The position numbers were made by a program, and so were the translations under genes. Below the pieces are notes generated by a model. The model had not been told where the DNA came from. It saw only the letters and a program-made list of their open reading frames with translations, and ran no database searches. A DNA stretch of 64,000 nt from Ottelia alismoides (taxonomy: Eukaryota; Streptophyta; Magnoliopsida; Alismatales; Hydrocharitaceae), in the NCBI GenBank assembly GCA_037367405.1, contig JAZKJV010010746.1, positions 1 through 64,000 on the forward strand, written 5' to 3'. Below are positions 50,686 through 62,904 of this stretch, piece after piece. Within the stretch, counting starts at the first letter, position 1. Each line of letters begins with the position of its first letter.

Positions 50686-50932
50686 GGGCCCGTTCGGTTC
50701 GGGAATAAGCAGGAATAACGATGGGGAATAAGGAGAATAAGGGTCTATTCTTTGTTCGGTTGGAGGATAGGAATAAGGAGAATAAGGTGAAATAAAGGTA
50801 GGTAAGGTGGGATAAAGATAGGAATAAGAGTGAAATAAGATGGAATAATGAGGAATAGTCGTACCACTGGGAACCGTGTCAGGAGAAGAATTACCCCTTA
50901 TTCCAGGGCTTATTCTCCTACCAAACAGGGCC
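50686..50932. mobile_element. Tourist-like MITE (247 bp)
   Basis: The ends are gggcccgttcggttcggga on the left and ctaccaaacagggcc on the right, inverted to each other. TTA flanks both sides (50683-50685 and 50933-50935), as for PIF/Harbinger elements. The body has many ggaataagg units. There is no coding sequence. Confidence 0.8.
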
Positions 50933-50944
50933 TTAATGCTTTAA

Positions 50945-51082
50945 TTTCACCTCACATGTCCTTTTTTTAGTTAAAATACATAGGGATGGATACAAGTAAG
51001 AGTAGAGGCCGACTTTCACCTCTCACATATCTTTTTATTATTAAATATCTATGGATGAATATAAGTCGGGGTAGGGGCATTG
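50945..51082. repeat. Diverged tandem duplication, two 69 bp units
   Basis: Units start at 50945 (tttcacctcacatgtc) and 51014 (tttcacctctcacatatc). They stay aligned through gggatgga or tggatgaa, ataagt and gtaggggc. The units differ at roughly a quarter of positions. Confidence 0.65.
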
Positions 51083-51920
51083 ATGTGCATGTGTAATTAA
51101 TATAAAGAGACAGCGAGGCCGAGACATTTGAGGAAACTCTACATATATATAGATATATTAATTTCTATTTGTCAACGACTGATGAACATGGGAACCCTTA
51201 TTCCAATATTTTCCCCATATTCTTCTCAAGGAGACTAAGGAAGATCTAAACCTTGCTAATTAGAAATCACTAAACTGATCAAACCTCACTAATTAGACAA
51301 TCACTTAACTGATTAACCGATGTTCAAGAACGATGAGCAACACTTGTTTCAATTTGGAGGCGAAGCTGGGAACAAAAAAATAAAGGGTAAGTTGAACCTA
51401 CCCAGCGTCTTAACATAGTGTTTGTTGGGTATTGATCGGCAACTTGCATGCATCCATGAACTTCACTGATCCAACTATGTACATAGACTATTTTGATTAT
51501 TTCACACGCGCAACCCAGTAAACTTAACCTTATAGTTGCAATAGAAATAAGCCTTGGAGATAGTTGCATATTTCACTTAAAAACATGTTCACGAGAAAAC
51601 AAATAGCGAGTCCGGTGTGAGTTAGTGAAGTATGCACATTACCAAACAACTATAAATAATGTTCCATTGGATTGAGTGTTTTTCTTTGCTTCTCACATAC
51701 AAGACATCAAAAATAGCATTGGGCTTCAATGAGTGACAAGCAATAAGGAGGAATCAAGAAATAAGTCGGATTTGTCGATAACAACCTCGAAATTAAATGG
51801 TCTATTTGGTGTTCTTGTTCGATGTTAGACCCTCAACCTTGAAAAGATCGGTCTGGTCCAACGTTTGTTTGATATGTCGGTTATTTAGAGGCAGTAATCA
51901 CTACAATCAAATGGATCTAT
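51083..51920. other. Unassigned sequence
   Basis: No feature is recognised. An 81-codon ORF at 51324-51569 (minus) has no familiar motif. Confidence 0.4.
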
Positions 51921-53671
51921 CACTACAATAAAATTGACCTAAGGCAATAACTTGATATTTATTGCCATAACTTCCATAATTATACTTATATATAATAATG
52001 AATATTATTCATTAGTTACTTCTTTAAATTCGCAATGTATAATCACATTCATTGCTATACTCCTTTGCAACGAATAATCGTATTCATTGCTATACTTCTC
52101 ACAACAACTCATATAATAATGGGTTATTTTTTTGACTTTTTATTCTAATCGTTGCTAAATTGAGCAACAATTAATATAAATTTTAACGAATAAGTCAATG
52201 AAAATATCGATGTTCAATGAAATTTAATTATAAGTACAAAAGATGATTTAACAACAAATAACATTCATTGTTATATCTTTAACATTGAAAGATATGATAA
52301 TGAATATTCAGATTAATCGTTGTCTTAGGTCACTTACGGTGCTTTTTGAAAATATGTCACTATGACATCCATTGATAAATATACAAGGCCGACAAAAAAT
52401 TTGAAATTAGCGATGGATGTCATATCCATTATAATATTATTAGCAATTGCGTGTATATCAACGTTTATCTGTTGTTATTTTTAAAATTTTAGTTAGTCAT
52501 TGCTATATTTTTCATCTCAAAAATTAACGGCGATAAAAAAATGATGGGTTACTTAATCGAATTCAACACAAAATCTAATGGATTCCTCGGGAGTAACCCT
52601 GCAAACAAACATGCCTAATGATCAACCAGTTCAATCTATCAAACCCGCCTTCCTAGCTGTTGTTTATTATGTTGGTTAACTTCATAAATTTTCATCTTTT
52701 TTAAATACTTTATAACACTTAAGTTTAACAAATATATACATGAAACAACACAAACAAAATTGGACTAGTGCATGAACGAAAGAAATCGAACTATATTTGC
52801 ACGTTCACGGTTTATATATGACAATTAACAAGAGATTACGACTTCCATTGATTTCTCAAATTTGAACATATAGAAAATATAAATAGAAGTTACGTACTCA
52901 CGTTTGATTGAAATTGACATAAAACAAAGGATAATTCTATATTAACTGGCATATCTTCCGCAGTTTACACACACATACACGAAGTGGATTATGAAGTGGT
53001 ACTCTTTTTTTATGGGGAAGTTAATCGTCTATCTGCTATCATGATCATTAGTTCAGATTCATAGTGTCATAGGCTACTTTCTCTTAGACTAAGATTAGTA
53101 GGGCAAGTCGAGGTTGAAGCCTCTTTTCTTCCAGAAAGCGAGAACATATCGAGCTCTCTAATATATAATTCTATGGCAAAAGCGAGGTTTTTCAGAGAGA
53201 ATGTCATGTTTGCAGCTCTAGTACCCTCATGCTACTTCTATCTCTTTCTCCAAAGCGAATAAATAGTTGGAGTGAGAGGGCATTAGAAGTCCTATAGTTG
53301 GCACTAGGTCTTTCGTGGCATCACACCGACTCTTTGATTTTCTAAGAGAAAAGAGCAAAACTAGTCGAGTATTGGCCTTGGAACTTTGATTTACTTGATT
53401 CGTTAAATATAGCAATGAATATTGTATTCATTGCTATATTTCTCATAAAGAAACATACAATAAAGGTTATTCATTGACTTCTTTCTTATAGGCGTTTTCA
53501 AATTTAGTAACGAATGATAAAAAATTAGCAACGAATATAACATCTATTGCTGAGTAAAGAACAATTGATAATTTGATAACAAAATACAATTATTGTTATA
53601 ATTTTATCATTGGAAGATATGATAATGACTATTCAAACTATTCATTGCCTAAAATCGGTTTTGTTGTAGTG
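51921..53671. mobile_element. Non-autonomous CACTA-type DNA transposon (1.75 kb)
   Basis: The left end is CACTACAATAAAATTGACC and the right end, read on the other strand, is CACTACAACAAAACCGATT. The similarity runs about 28 bp inward. Subterminal repeats of attcattgctata occur in both ends (52050-52110 and 53405-53450), as in CACTA elements. No transposase is visible. The flanking triplets (tat, caa) do not match, so a target duplication is absent or lost. An extra CACTACAATCAA lies just outside, at 51899. Confidence 0.7.
53020..53395. other. Organelle-like cargo inside the CACTA element
   Basis: A block of balanced composition with plant-mitochondrial style (around 53160-53370) lies between the AT-rich subterminal repeats. 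It has no recognised gene; the 62-codon minus ORF is incidental. It is a possible captured fragment. The origin is inferred only from composition and word use. Confidence 0.35.
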
Positions 53672-54769
53672 CAATATTGTAAGTGAAGTATAATAAATAA
53701 CTTCTATAAAAACAATAACATAATATTGTATAATATCACAGATTTGTTGAGCCATGTGAGCACATGATGAACCATTTCTATAATAAATGTTATTGTAATC
53801 TTTGATATATCAATAAAGATTATTAGTTTATTTCACTCATGTCAGCGATTAAATGAATGAATGCACTTATTAGGTTCCCTAATACAATTAGGGTATTTAC
53901 CACAACCATCTTAATAATCATACAGATGTTGATTCATTCGTTGAATCATAGAGGCTGGTTTTGGATGATATCTAAAGAGTTAGATTGAGGACTCATCAAG
54001 CACTATCAAATGATTGTTAAGAGATGATCTCCAGCCTGAGAAGAAGATAGAATTCTCTCTCTAAAGGCTGATGTCTGACCGACCTCTTGATGAAGGTCCT
54101 CTACATAGGAATAGAGTTTCAGAGGTGTTAGATAAGTTAGGTCAAAGACTTGACTTAACGAGATTGAGATAATCATGATCTATGTCATATGATGTCACCA
54201 TATAAGCACACATTCTCTGATCAGAGACAGATGTATTACTATATGTCTAAGTATGTACATTAGGCAGAACATTAGATTGATAACCTAATCAATGTCTATA
54301 CACCGATGAGCTAGTGTGCATACGAGGGCATATGTGTAATACGATCTCTCAAAGGGGGTATACATGTTCATTATTGAACCGGAAGACATGAGTTCACTCA
54401 CAAGATATCGGGATAAAATTTCGTGCACGTTCACCTTGCTTTGGAAGCTTGCCTAAATTTATAGATATGATATATGCTTTTGGAAAGTATATGATCGATA
54501 CCAACTCACAATCATCAAATGAGAAACTTAATGATAAAATCCTGAAGAAAATAGTCCAAATATGATCTAGAACTTCATATTTATTCTAGGTCTTTCAATA
54601 TGCAAGAAGTACGAGTATTATTAATACTCGAGGGTGACGTGATCATAAACGAGTGTATAACCATGCCACTTTCATTCTGAGGGGGTGATGAAATAGGTTT
54701 GGATTTTAGTGACTCCTCTCAGTAGATTCACAATCCAATATTAGTCCAAATGTTGGACATTGATATGAT

Positions 54770-55597
54770 GTCATCTCCAAAAGGGGAATGGAGGTTGACC
54801 CTGTCAAGGTGGAGGTGATCAAGAAACTCGATCCACCTACCAACGTGAAGTCAGTGCGGTCTTTTCTAAGGTATGTTGGATTCTATAGGAGATTTATTTA
54901 TGATTTTTCAAAGATTGCTCGTCCACTAACTGAGCTCTGAGGGAAAGACACAGAGTTCATCGTAGATCACAGGTGTATGGAGGCCTTTGAGCTCTAGAAG
55001 AGGAAGATTTATGCCTCACCTATCCTACAAGCTCCTGACTAGTCTCTCCCTTTTGGGATCATGACTGACACTCCAGATTTCACTATAGGAGCTGTGTTAG
55101 GACAACGGTGAGAGGGGATCCCGTTTGCGATCCACTACGCGAGCAAAGTATTAGACCATTCACAGAAGAATTATACAGTGACTGAAAAGGAAATGCTTAT
55201 TGTAGTATGGGCCCTCGAGAAGTTCAGGTCATATATTTTGGGCTCTAAGGTGACTATCTACAATGATCACACAACCATTCGATATTTAATGGAAAAGAAG
55301 GACGCGGAGGTGCGTCTTCTTAGGTGGATTTTATTCCTTCAGAAGTTTGATTTGGAGATAAAAGATAAACCTAGAGTGAAGAATGTTGTGGCTGATCATC
55401 TTTCTCGGATTGAACTTAATGATTATCCTGATTATGAGCGGATTAGAGAGACCTTCCCAAACAAGTCAAATTGTGTTATTGACTCACTCCCGTGGTATGC
55501 CAACATGGTGAACTATCTTGTCTCCACGCAAGTTCCCCATGGTTGGACTAAGAGCAGCATTGATCGACTGAAGTCGGCTTCGAGAAGATACCACTAG
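54770..55597 (+). pseudogene. G3 reverse transcriptase end and RNase H
   Basis: The reading follows GMEVDPVKVEVIKKL, SFLRYVGFYRRFI and an ILQAPD block. The open 139-codon stretch 55178-55597 then carries TEKEMLIVVWALEKF and ends with a VVADHLSRIE motif. Several stops lie before 55178, and the N-terminal two thirds of the enzyme is absent. It matches G1 20121-20890 closely. Confidence 0.85.
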
Positions 55598-55599
55598 GA

Positions 55600-56745
55600 C
55601 GATCCTTTCCTTTTCTTCGAAGGGACGGACTGGGTTTGGAGAAGGTGTATTCCTCAGGAGGAGTACCAGAGTGTCCTCACATATTGTCATTCACTTGAGG
55701 TTGGAGGACATCACTCGGGGAAGAGAACCGCTCACAAAGTACTTCAATGTGGATTGTATTGGCCGACCTTGTTTAGAGATGCTATTGATTTTGTATGGTC
55801 GTGACCGATCTGTCAAAGGATGGGAGGGACAGCTGGACAGAGAGATGAGATGCCCATGCAGCTGGTGATTATTTGTGATGTTTTTGATGCATGGGGCATA
55901 GATTTTATGGGTCTCTTTCCCAACAGCCAAGGATATGAATACATCTTGTTAGCGGTTGACTATTTGTCTAGGACGGTGGAGGTTATCCCAACCCGAACTG
56001 CAGACAGCAAGACTGTATGTAAGTTTGTGAGAGACAATATTATTGCCAGGTTCGGGGTGCCAAAAGTTTTGATATCTAATGGGGGTAGCCACTTTGTGAA
56101 CTGATATATGATATATTAAGCTAAGTACTATGGATTTGAGCAAAGAGTTACTAGTCCTTACCACCCACAGTCCAATGGCATGGCAGAGGTTTCGAACAGA
56201 GAGGTGAAGAGCATTTTACAAAAGTTGGTTCATCCCGATAGGAAGAACTGATCCCAGCTCTTGGACCAAGTTCTGTGGGCCTATAGAACAACCTACAAGA
56301 CACCATTAGGTACTTCACCATTTAGAATGATCTATGGCAATCCATGCCATTTCCTCGCAGAGTTGATTCATAAATACGAATGGGAAATTAAGAAGATTAA
56401 TTGGAGTTGTCACCTAGGGAAGCTTTGTCAAGACTTGAACTTAAACGAGCTCGTGGAAATTTGAAACATGGCATATGACAACAGTTTTATTTATAAGGAC
56501 AAAGTAAAAAGATGGCATGATCAGCACATTAGGTGCAAAGACTTTGTCCATGGATAAAAGATATGGTTGTTTAATGCCAGGTTGAAGATGTTCCATGGGA
56601 AGCTCAAATCTAAATGGACGAGTCCCTTTGTTGTTAAGAAAGTGCATAGGAATGGAAGTGTAGAGATAGCCGATCTCACATAAGGTGCACAGTCTCATGT
56701 GGTGAATGGACAACTATTGAAGTATTTTGTAGATTCTAAAGAGTA
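55600..56745 (+). pseudogene. G3 integrase (broken)
   Basis: The HHCC region (SLEVGGHHSGKRTAHK, 55690-55740) is followed by [12 protein letters not shown] (first Asp) in 55820-56104. The second Asp is replaced: [10 protein letters not shown] instead of the usual SDGG. The Glu region lies near 56190 (SNREVKSIL). YKTPLGTSPFRMIYG (56261-56464) and the C-terminal GKLKSKWTSPF (56595) follow, with stops between. No chromodomain, as in Athila/Tat. Confidence 0.85.
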
Positions 56746-58790
56746 GTTAGTCCAATTCGAGGTCATCAACTTCATACAGAGTGAGCACAGAGCTGATACA
56801 TCATATTATTCTTCATGAAGATAAAACATCAAGATTCAATAGCTCATAAGATTCATTCCTCTTGTATATTCTCCCTTCTCTGTATATTCTCCAGATCACA
56901 TCGGTTCTCACACCTACTCATGTCCTATACTTAGGCTGATCAGAGCCTAAGTATAGGGAGGACCGATACCCGTCATGTGTATATACTCATCCATTTCACC
57001 TCTTGACCTCGACCGCCCCATTTTTGCTCTTCTTCTACACTTAGGTTGACCAGAGCCTAAGTATAGGGGGGCAGATCGACTTCTATACTTATTATTATTT
57101 TAGCTGTCCTGCGATTAGCACGAGCTATGTCTTTTTCTCGCTTCTTGTGCTCTGAGGACATAGCACATGCTAAGTATAGGAGGCGTTTATATATTACATA
57201 TATACTTTATCGATAGCTTATACTTTCACGTATTTTTGTATATATAACAATAATTATGGGGTGGGTAAAATTGGTAAAATAACAAACAAAAAATATTTTT
57301 CAAAAAAAAACTCTTCAAAAAATTTCAAAAAAAAACTCTTTTCTTCCCTTATTTTCTTTTAAAAAACTTTTTCAAAGAAAACAAAAAGAGTCTCTTTTCT
57401 TTCTTTATCTACTTTAAAACAAGTCAAAAAATGTATGTTTTTTTAAAAAAAACTTTTGAAAAAACATCTTTCTTCCTTTCCTTTCCTTTTCAAAAAGAAA
57501 AAAACATCAAAATCACAAAAAAAACAAAAAAAAACAAACAAAAGGAACTAATTAATGGGTTGGTTTAACCAGTAACACTTACACTTTCACACAAGTCTAG
57601 TGATGTTCAAGAACACTTGGGTTATGAGGTCTTGAGATTTTAGGTTAACCAGCCTTAGTCATTAGGGTCTTTGACTTAATTATTCACATTTCCCTAATTC
57701 AAAAGATTTGTATGCTATATTGCATGCTTAATCTCTACCTTAAGAATATGATCAACACCTCACATGCACGATTGCAGTTATGATGAGATGAGTTGAAATT
57801 TTACTTGAGGAACTGGGATGAGGGATTTGAGTTTGGACCCGATTTGATGATACTCGAGGATTGGATAAAATCTATGAAGGCTTCATGAAGCCTAAGTGTC
57901 AGCACCTTTAGCCAGTATAAGAACATGGTTCTTGTACTATCTCTTGACATTTACCTAAGTGCCAGGATGTGATAAAATAAAAAATGTTGATCAGTGTGCG
58001 CCAACTCTTGGTAAAAGCAGTGGAGCTAGTCAAAAATAAAGAAAATAAATATCAATGCTGAAATAAGCCCTCTTTCCACAAAGTCAATTATCAAAAGAGC
58101 TTCCACCAAAGGAGAGCGCTCCCGACCATTTCAAAGTGTCCACTTGGACCACCGCTATTAGGACCAGGAGTCGGGCTTGCACCAAAAAAGGGCTCTGCAT
58201 CGTAAATGCTACAAGTCTGGGTGTAGAAGGTACGATATGTACTCAAAAAATGCACACCCCGGTGTACTCCCAGAAAACAAGTGCAAACGACTCCAACTTC
58301 TCTTGACGGACGCATCGATCAACACCAAAAATATGTTTGAATAATAAGGCACTTGAGAGAATCTTTGTTCCATGAGAGGAGGAGAAGAAATGACACAAGC
58401 CTATGCCCTCCATCAATTTGGCCATCATCTACACTTTCAAGTCTGACAACTAAAGAGACGGTGGATTGGATGCAAGAAATGGTTTATTCCCTAGTGTTGA
58501 GGATTGGGTTCTTAAAAGAGTCTCTTGGACTGGAATCTTGGGTGACGTTGCGACTCTACTCTTGTAACTACAGTCCACACTTAAAGTCATATCCTTACTA
58601 TATATATACACATATACAAAGAGAGTCTTATGGTTAGGGAAATTGGATACCTTTTGACTAGAGCTTGATTCGGCTTAGAATTTAGGATCTCTAAAACTGA
58701 GAGTTCTTTCGGATCAAGTCGTGTATTCACATGCATAGTCAGGGGTTATTCCAACTTATTCATTCTTTATTTGCTCGAGGACTAGCAAAG
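56746..58790 (+). other. G3 3' internal region, non-coding
   Basis: This region holds the hairpins at 56924-57066 and a G1-like stem region at 57115-57190. Poly-A-rich tracts run from 57290 to 57540. No env-like ORF is seen. ORFs near 58091-58637 have no recognised product. Confidence 0.6.
56924..57066 (+). repeat. PPT-like stem-loops in G3
   Basis: 56924-56937 pairs perfectly with 56944-56957 (cctatacttaggct, 14 bp, loop gatcag). 57035-57045 pairs with 57056-57066 and is followed by ggggg. The right arms read CCTAAGTATAGGG, like the PPT at 58791. The order is the same as in G1. Confidence 0.8.
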
Positions 58791-58805
58791 TTTAAGTATA
58801 GGGGG
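58791..58805 (+). other. G3 polypurine tract
   Basis: It reads tttaagtataggggg directly before the LTR palindrome. Upstream, gaggactagcaaag is a motif usual before the PPT in this branch. Confidence 0.85.
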
Positions 58806-61800
58806 TGATGAATCCACGATTCATCATCTCAATATATTAATCTTAGCAAAATCCCCGAGTAAAGTCTCTAATAAATGTCTATAAAATCAATAAATTAATA
58901 AAATGACTCTTGTAAATAAAATATACTAATTATTGTATATTATATTGTACAAAATAAATTAATAATAAAAGGCTGCAAAATTAAAGGAGTTTTTCACCAA
59001 TAATAAGCCCAAAACTTCATATATTTTTAATAATTTCATTTCAATTCCTTTTTGGCTAATTATTTCTCTGACTTGTTTATATATATATAATAAATTTCAT
59101 CTCAAATAAATGCTCCTAGATCTCAAAGAGAAAAAGCCATAAAGTCCAACTTCATGGTAATTTCCCGCTCCTTATGAACTCCAAATTCACCAAAAGTACT
59201 TTTAAAGTTTAAGTTAGAAAATTATATTTCTAATAAAAGTGGTTTTATTAAAATCGGAGCTCGTTTGCAAAATTTGAGTTTTGGGACCTAGGTGTACCTT
59301 GTATATATTGTACATATCTTTCTTTCTTTTTTATTTATTCTTCTTAATTATTAAAAAATCCAAAAAAATCTCTTTTATGTTTCATTTTATTTCTAGTATT
59401 TTATTTTATTTTTATTTGTTAATATCATTTAGTAAAAATACAAAAAAAAATTAAAATTAGAGAAGTAAAAAAAACCTTATACATAGTGTTTTTATGGACC
59501 TACTTTTGTAAATTTTCCATTCTACTTTTCTTCTTTATTTTCTTCTTTTATTTAAAGTGGGCTACTCTTATGTATTTTATTTATTTTATTTTAATTTCCA
59601 TTCTCTACAATAACCACCATTCAACTCCATCATTCCACCAATTTTCTAACTTCTAATTCAACTCCATTACTTTATTAATGTCCCTCCACCACTTTCATAA
59701 TTTCTCATTTTCCCTCTATATATACATTTCATCCTCCTCAATTTGCACTTGATCCATCTTTTTGTGAGGAGAGCCTAGTTCTCAAAGTTGAATCAGTGAC
59801 AACGACGCAATCACAGTCGAATGATGACAACCATCTCTTCAGTGAGATCCATTGGCTTCTTGACCAACATCACAGTTGCATCCGCACGCTGCTCAAGCTC
59901 ATCGCTCGCCAACGATTCGAGAGAAGACTGTGCTTCTCGTGAGCACACCATAGGCGACTGCTTCCACCGTAGGTAATTTTTCCTTTCATTTTGTCATCGT
60001 TGTTATTTTTGCAATTTTTTATCATACCACCACCACTACACCTTCATTTGTCTACCCCATCATTTACTACCTCCATCATATCATCCCCTACCACCATATT
60101 TTCATTTGATTTATTCACTATTTAAAGAAAATTTAAAAAAATAAAAAATCAAAATCCCAACATAATAGTAAAAAGAAATTCAAAAAAAATAAAAAAAGAG
60201 CAGCGGGTGCAGCTGCTCGCCGCCGCAACCCCTGCCCCCAAAGCCACCGCCGGCAACCGCTATCGACGCCTGCCGCGGCCCTCCTCCCGTACACCGCCGC
60301 AACCACTCTCCTCGCCGCTCATAGATCATCTTTCACCAGCTCGCGGGCGCCCCACCGCAGCACGCATGGCTGCTCGCCGCCACCAAGGGCCTGTGCTGCC
60401 CCCTCCTCCAGGCACAGCTCCTCAAGCCTCCCCTGCTTGGCAGTCGCGCCCCTCTACCTTGCAGAACTAACCTGTCGTCCAGTCGCAGCTCCACGGCCAT
60501 CCACCGCCCTCCTCCGCACAGCCCCGTCTCCAGGCACGACCGCCCTCCTCCGCACGGCCACACGCAGCCGTCCTCTCACGATCACACCTCCGCTGCCAAC
60601 CGACCATCGCATCTCCGCCATGCCACCTCGTCGTGCGGCTCCGTCCCCCTACGCCCTAGCCCACCATCAATACTAGAGAAGAAGGTCCCCTTCTTATCTT
60701 TTTAGCTTTAGTAAATATTGCATTTATGTCTGTTATGTTTCTGTAAATACAAGCGAGTCCCTCTATGTGTTTGTTTGTTAATTTTTAATTTCTGACTTTG
60801 CATAGACAATCCTATGTTTGTAATTTAATTTGGACTTCAATCTTGTATCTTTTTACTCAATGAAAAATGTTATGATATTGAGCAACTAATTCTCTACCAT
60901 CTGAATTTTTATTTATATTTTTGTGAGTTGTGGGTATTTAATTAAAATTGTTTAAGTGAAATTCTGCCTATTTCACTCAATATGTGGTTTTAAATTCATA
61001 TCTCGTTCCCAGTTGCTCCATAAATTGCATAAAAAATAAAAATGATGCCTTGAATTATGATTGAATTACTATCCAAATTTCATCTCATCTCAATTGGAGT
61101 TGTAATATGCCTTACATAAATTGTAGTGTGATTTTAGTAAATGATTTTTAATTAAATGTACATACATCTATTTTGCTAAATTTCAAATCTCCTAGATTCC
61201 ATAAAAAAATACCTATATGAGATAATTCACTCTCTAGCTAATTTAATGGCGTGGATTTATTGGAATTAATTACTCACTATCACTCTATTTCCATTAAAAA
61301 ATCCATAAAAAATTAATATTTTCTCAAAAAAATCTAAAAAAATCACTCTAAACTCATTGCATCGTGTTTTATTTCAGTGATTTTTTTTCATATTTTTTGC
61401 TTTCTGTTTGTGTGAAAAATTACAGAAAACCCATAAAAAATGTGTATTTTTCATTGTTGCATTTTAATTCATGAAATTTCAAAAAAAAGTGTCTTGCATT
61501 CATCACTGGATTAGGGTTCTAGGAAAAATATAATTTGATTAAATTGAATTGATTTCCTATTAAAATTAATTTGGCTAAGTTGTGTCTTTTCCTATTAATT
61601 TAATTCACCTGCATTGTGCATTTCACATTCATTTTTGCATTAAAAAAATTAAAAAAAATCTGTATTGGAAATCTAGATCTAACTTTTCTAAATTAACCCG
61701 AAGTTGTTCCTTTGCCTCCTTGTGTTCGACCCCGGACTTGCCTGGGATATAAATTCAAGCCGAGACACTCTTCACAGAGATCTTTTCTCGGTTCTGAATG

Positions 61801-61862
61801 ATTCACTAAGTACACGTACTACAACGAGTGCATATTATATATCATGCTCAGCGGACCGATCA
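58806..61862 (+). repeat. G3 3' LTR (about 3.05 kb)
   Basis: It starts with the palindrome tgatgaatc...gattcatca (58806-58826). It holds an AT-rich U3, a GC-rich island at 60195-60670 and an end region ctccttgtgttcgaccccgg (61717) like that of LTR-D. The end is placed between 61850 (gctca) and 61862 (gatca). ORFs in the GC island are low-complexity Pro/Ala and incidental. Confidence 0.75.
59714..59725 (+). promoter_or_regulatory. Probable TATA box of the G3 LTR
   Basis: ctctatatatac is followed by a C/T-rich leader about 30 bp downstream (tcctcctcaattt), the usual arrangement of a plant core promoter. It precedes the GC-rich part of the LTR. No comparison copy was available for it. Confidence 0.4.
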
Positions 61863-62897
61863 GTGATTCAGATGTAATGATAAGTTTAGATTCACATTTT
61901 GATTTAATCAAAAATCTTTGAGAGGTCCCCGTATCTAGATTTGATATCAATCCAAGTTACTACACATGGAGTGTACAATCACCATGTCCTTATCTCCAAG
62001 TATCTGTACAGAAAGCGCATTATTCTTGAAAGAGTTTGAGAAAAATTCTATTTTCGATGATGTATCTGAGCATTGGAAAATTGATGATTAAATGTGATTT
62101 AATTATAATGAATAATATGAATATGATTCATATTATTTGGACACAAGAAAACAATCATCCAAGATAATTAAATATGATTTATTTATCAAAGATATGATTA
62201 ATGCAGATATCACTATCTATAATAATCATAAATATTATAAATGTGATTTATAATATGTTGGAGAGATTTAATTGTAAACAATCTTTACCAACTAATTGTT
62301 AATGTGATTTGGATTCGCATTGAACAATTAATTGTAAATGCAATCTACATTTTATATTGGATGTATGAATATGATTCCTATATGTTAATGACATTATTGA
62401 AGTTATTACAAAATAATTTAGAATTATTTTGATGAATATTTTTACAACAAAAGTTGTTGCACATGTGGAATATTTGGAGAGATATGATACCTCTCAATTA
62501 AGGAAGAAGAGAGCCACCTTCTTCTTTAAGAGGGTGGATGGCCATGGAGTCCTACTCCTTATATGGTCGTCCATTCTATTAAGGAAAGAGGGATTGTCTT
62601 CTTTTCTTTATTTTCACATGAAATTGATTTGAATTAAATTATGTATGTCAAAGATTATTTGTAATATAATTAATTTATTTTTAATTTGAGCCCTAAATGG
62701 GTCGAATATCTAGTTTGTGTAGGCGATAGTGTTGAGGGGAGGATAGATTGACCAAAGGTTGGTCAACCAACTACCTTAATTATTTGTTGTTATAAATTTA
62801 TGCAATAAAATCATGTCCATTGATTGAAAGTACAAAATAATCTACGTCATTGATTATTGCATGCACATGGACTGAAATTCATGGACATCTAATTTGT

Positions 62898-62904
62898 TAT
62901 AAAA
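62898..62904 (+). promoter_or_regulatory. TATA box of the E LTR
   Basis: gttataaaagaaagg corresponds to the TATA box of the C2 3' LTR. About 30 bp downstream begins a pyrimidine-rich stretch (ctctttattt). Confidence 0.5.

Larger units (their letters stand above)
54770..61862 (+). mobile_element. G3: 5'-truncated Athila/Tat-type element
   Basis: It starts abruptly inside reverse transcriptase (gtcatctccaaaaggggaat, the HVISKRGME motif) and runs through RNase H, integrase, 3' hairpins, PPT and a 3' LTR. gag, protease, PBS and the 5' LTR are missing. It is closely related to G1. The borders within the E LTR are uncertain by about 10 bp. Confidence 0.85.

Noticed and set aside
57290..57540. A-rich tract with repeated ctcttttc words as a possible regulatory repeat
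   Set aside because: The words are irregular low-complexity sequence and no unit length could be defined.
60207..60676. Pro/Ala-rich ORFs that look like a GC-rich plant gene
   Set aside because: They sit inside the G3 LTR and have no domain; overlapping frames on both strands are equally open.
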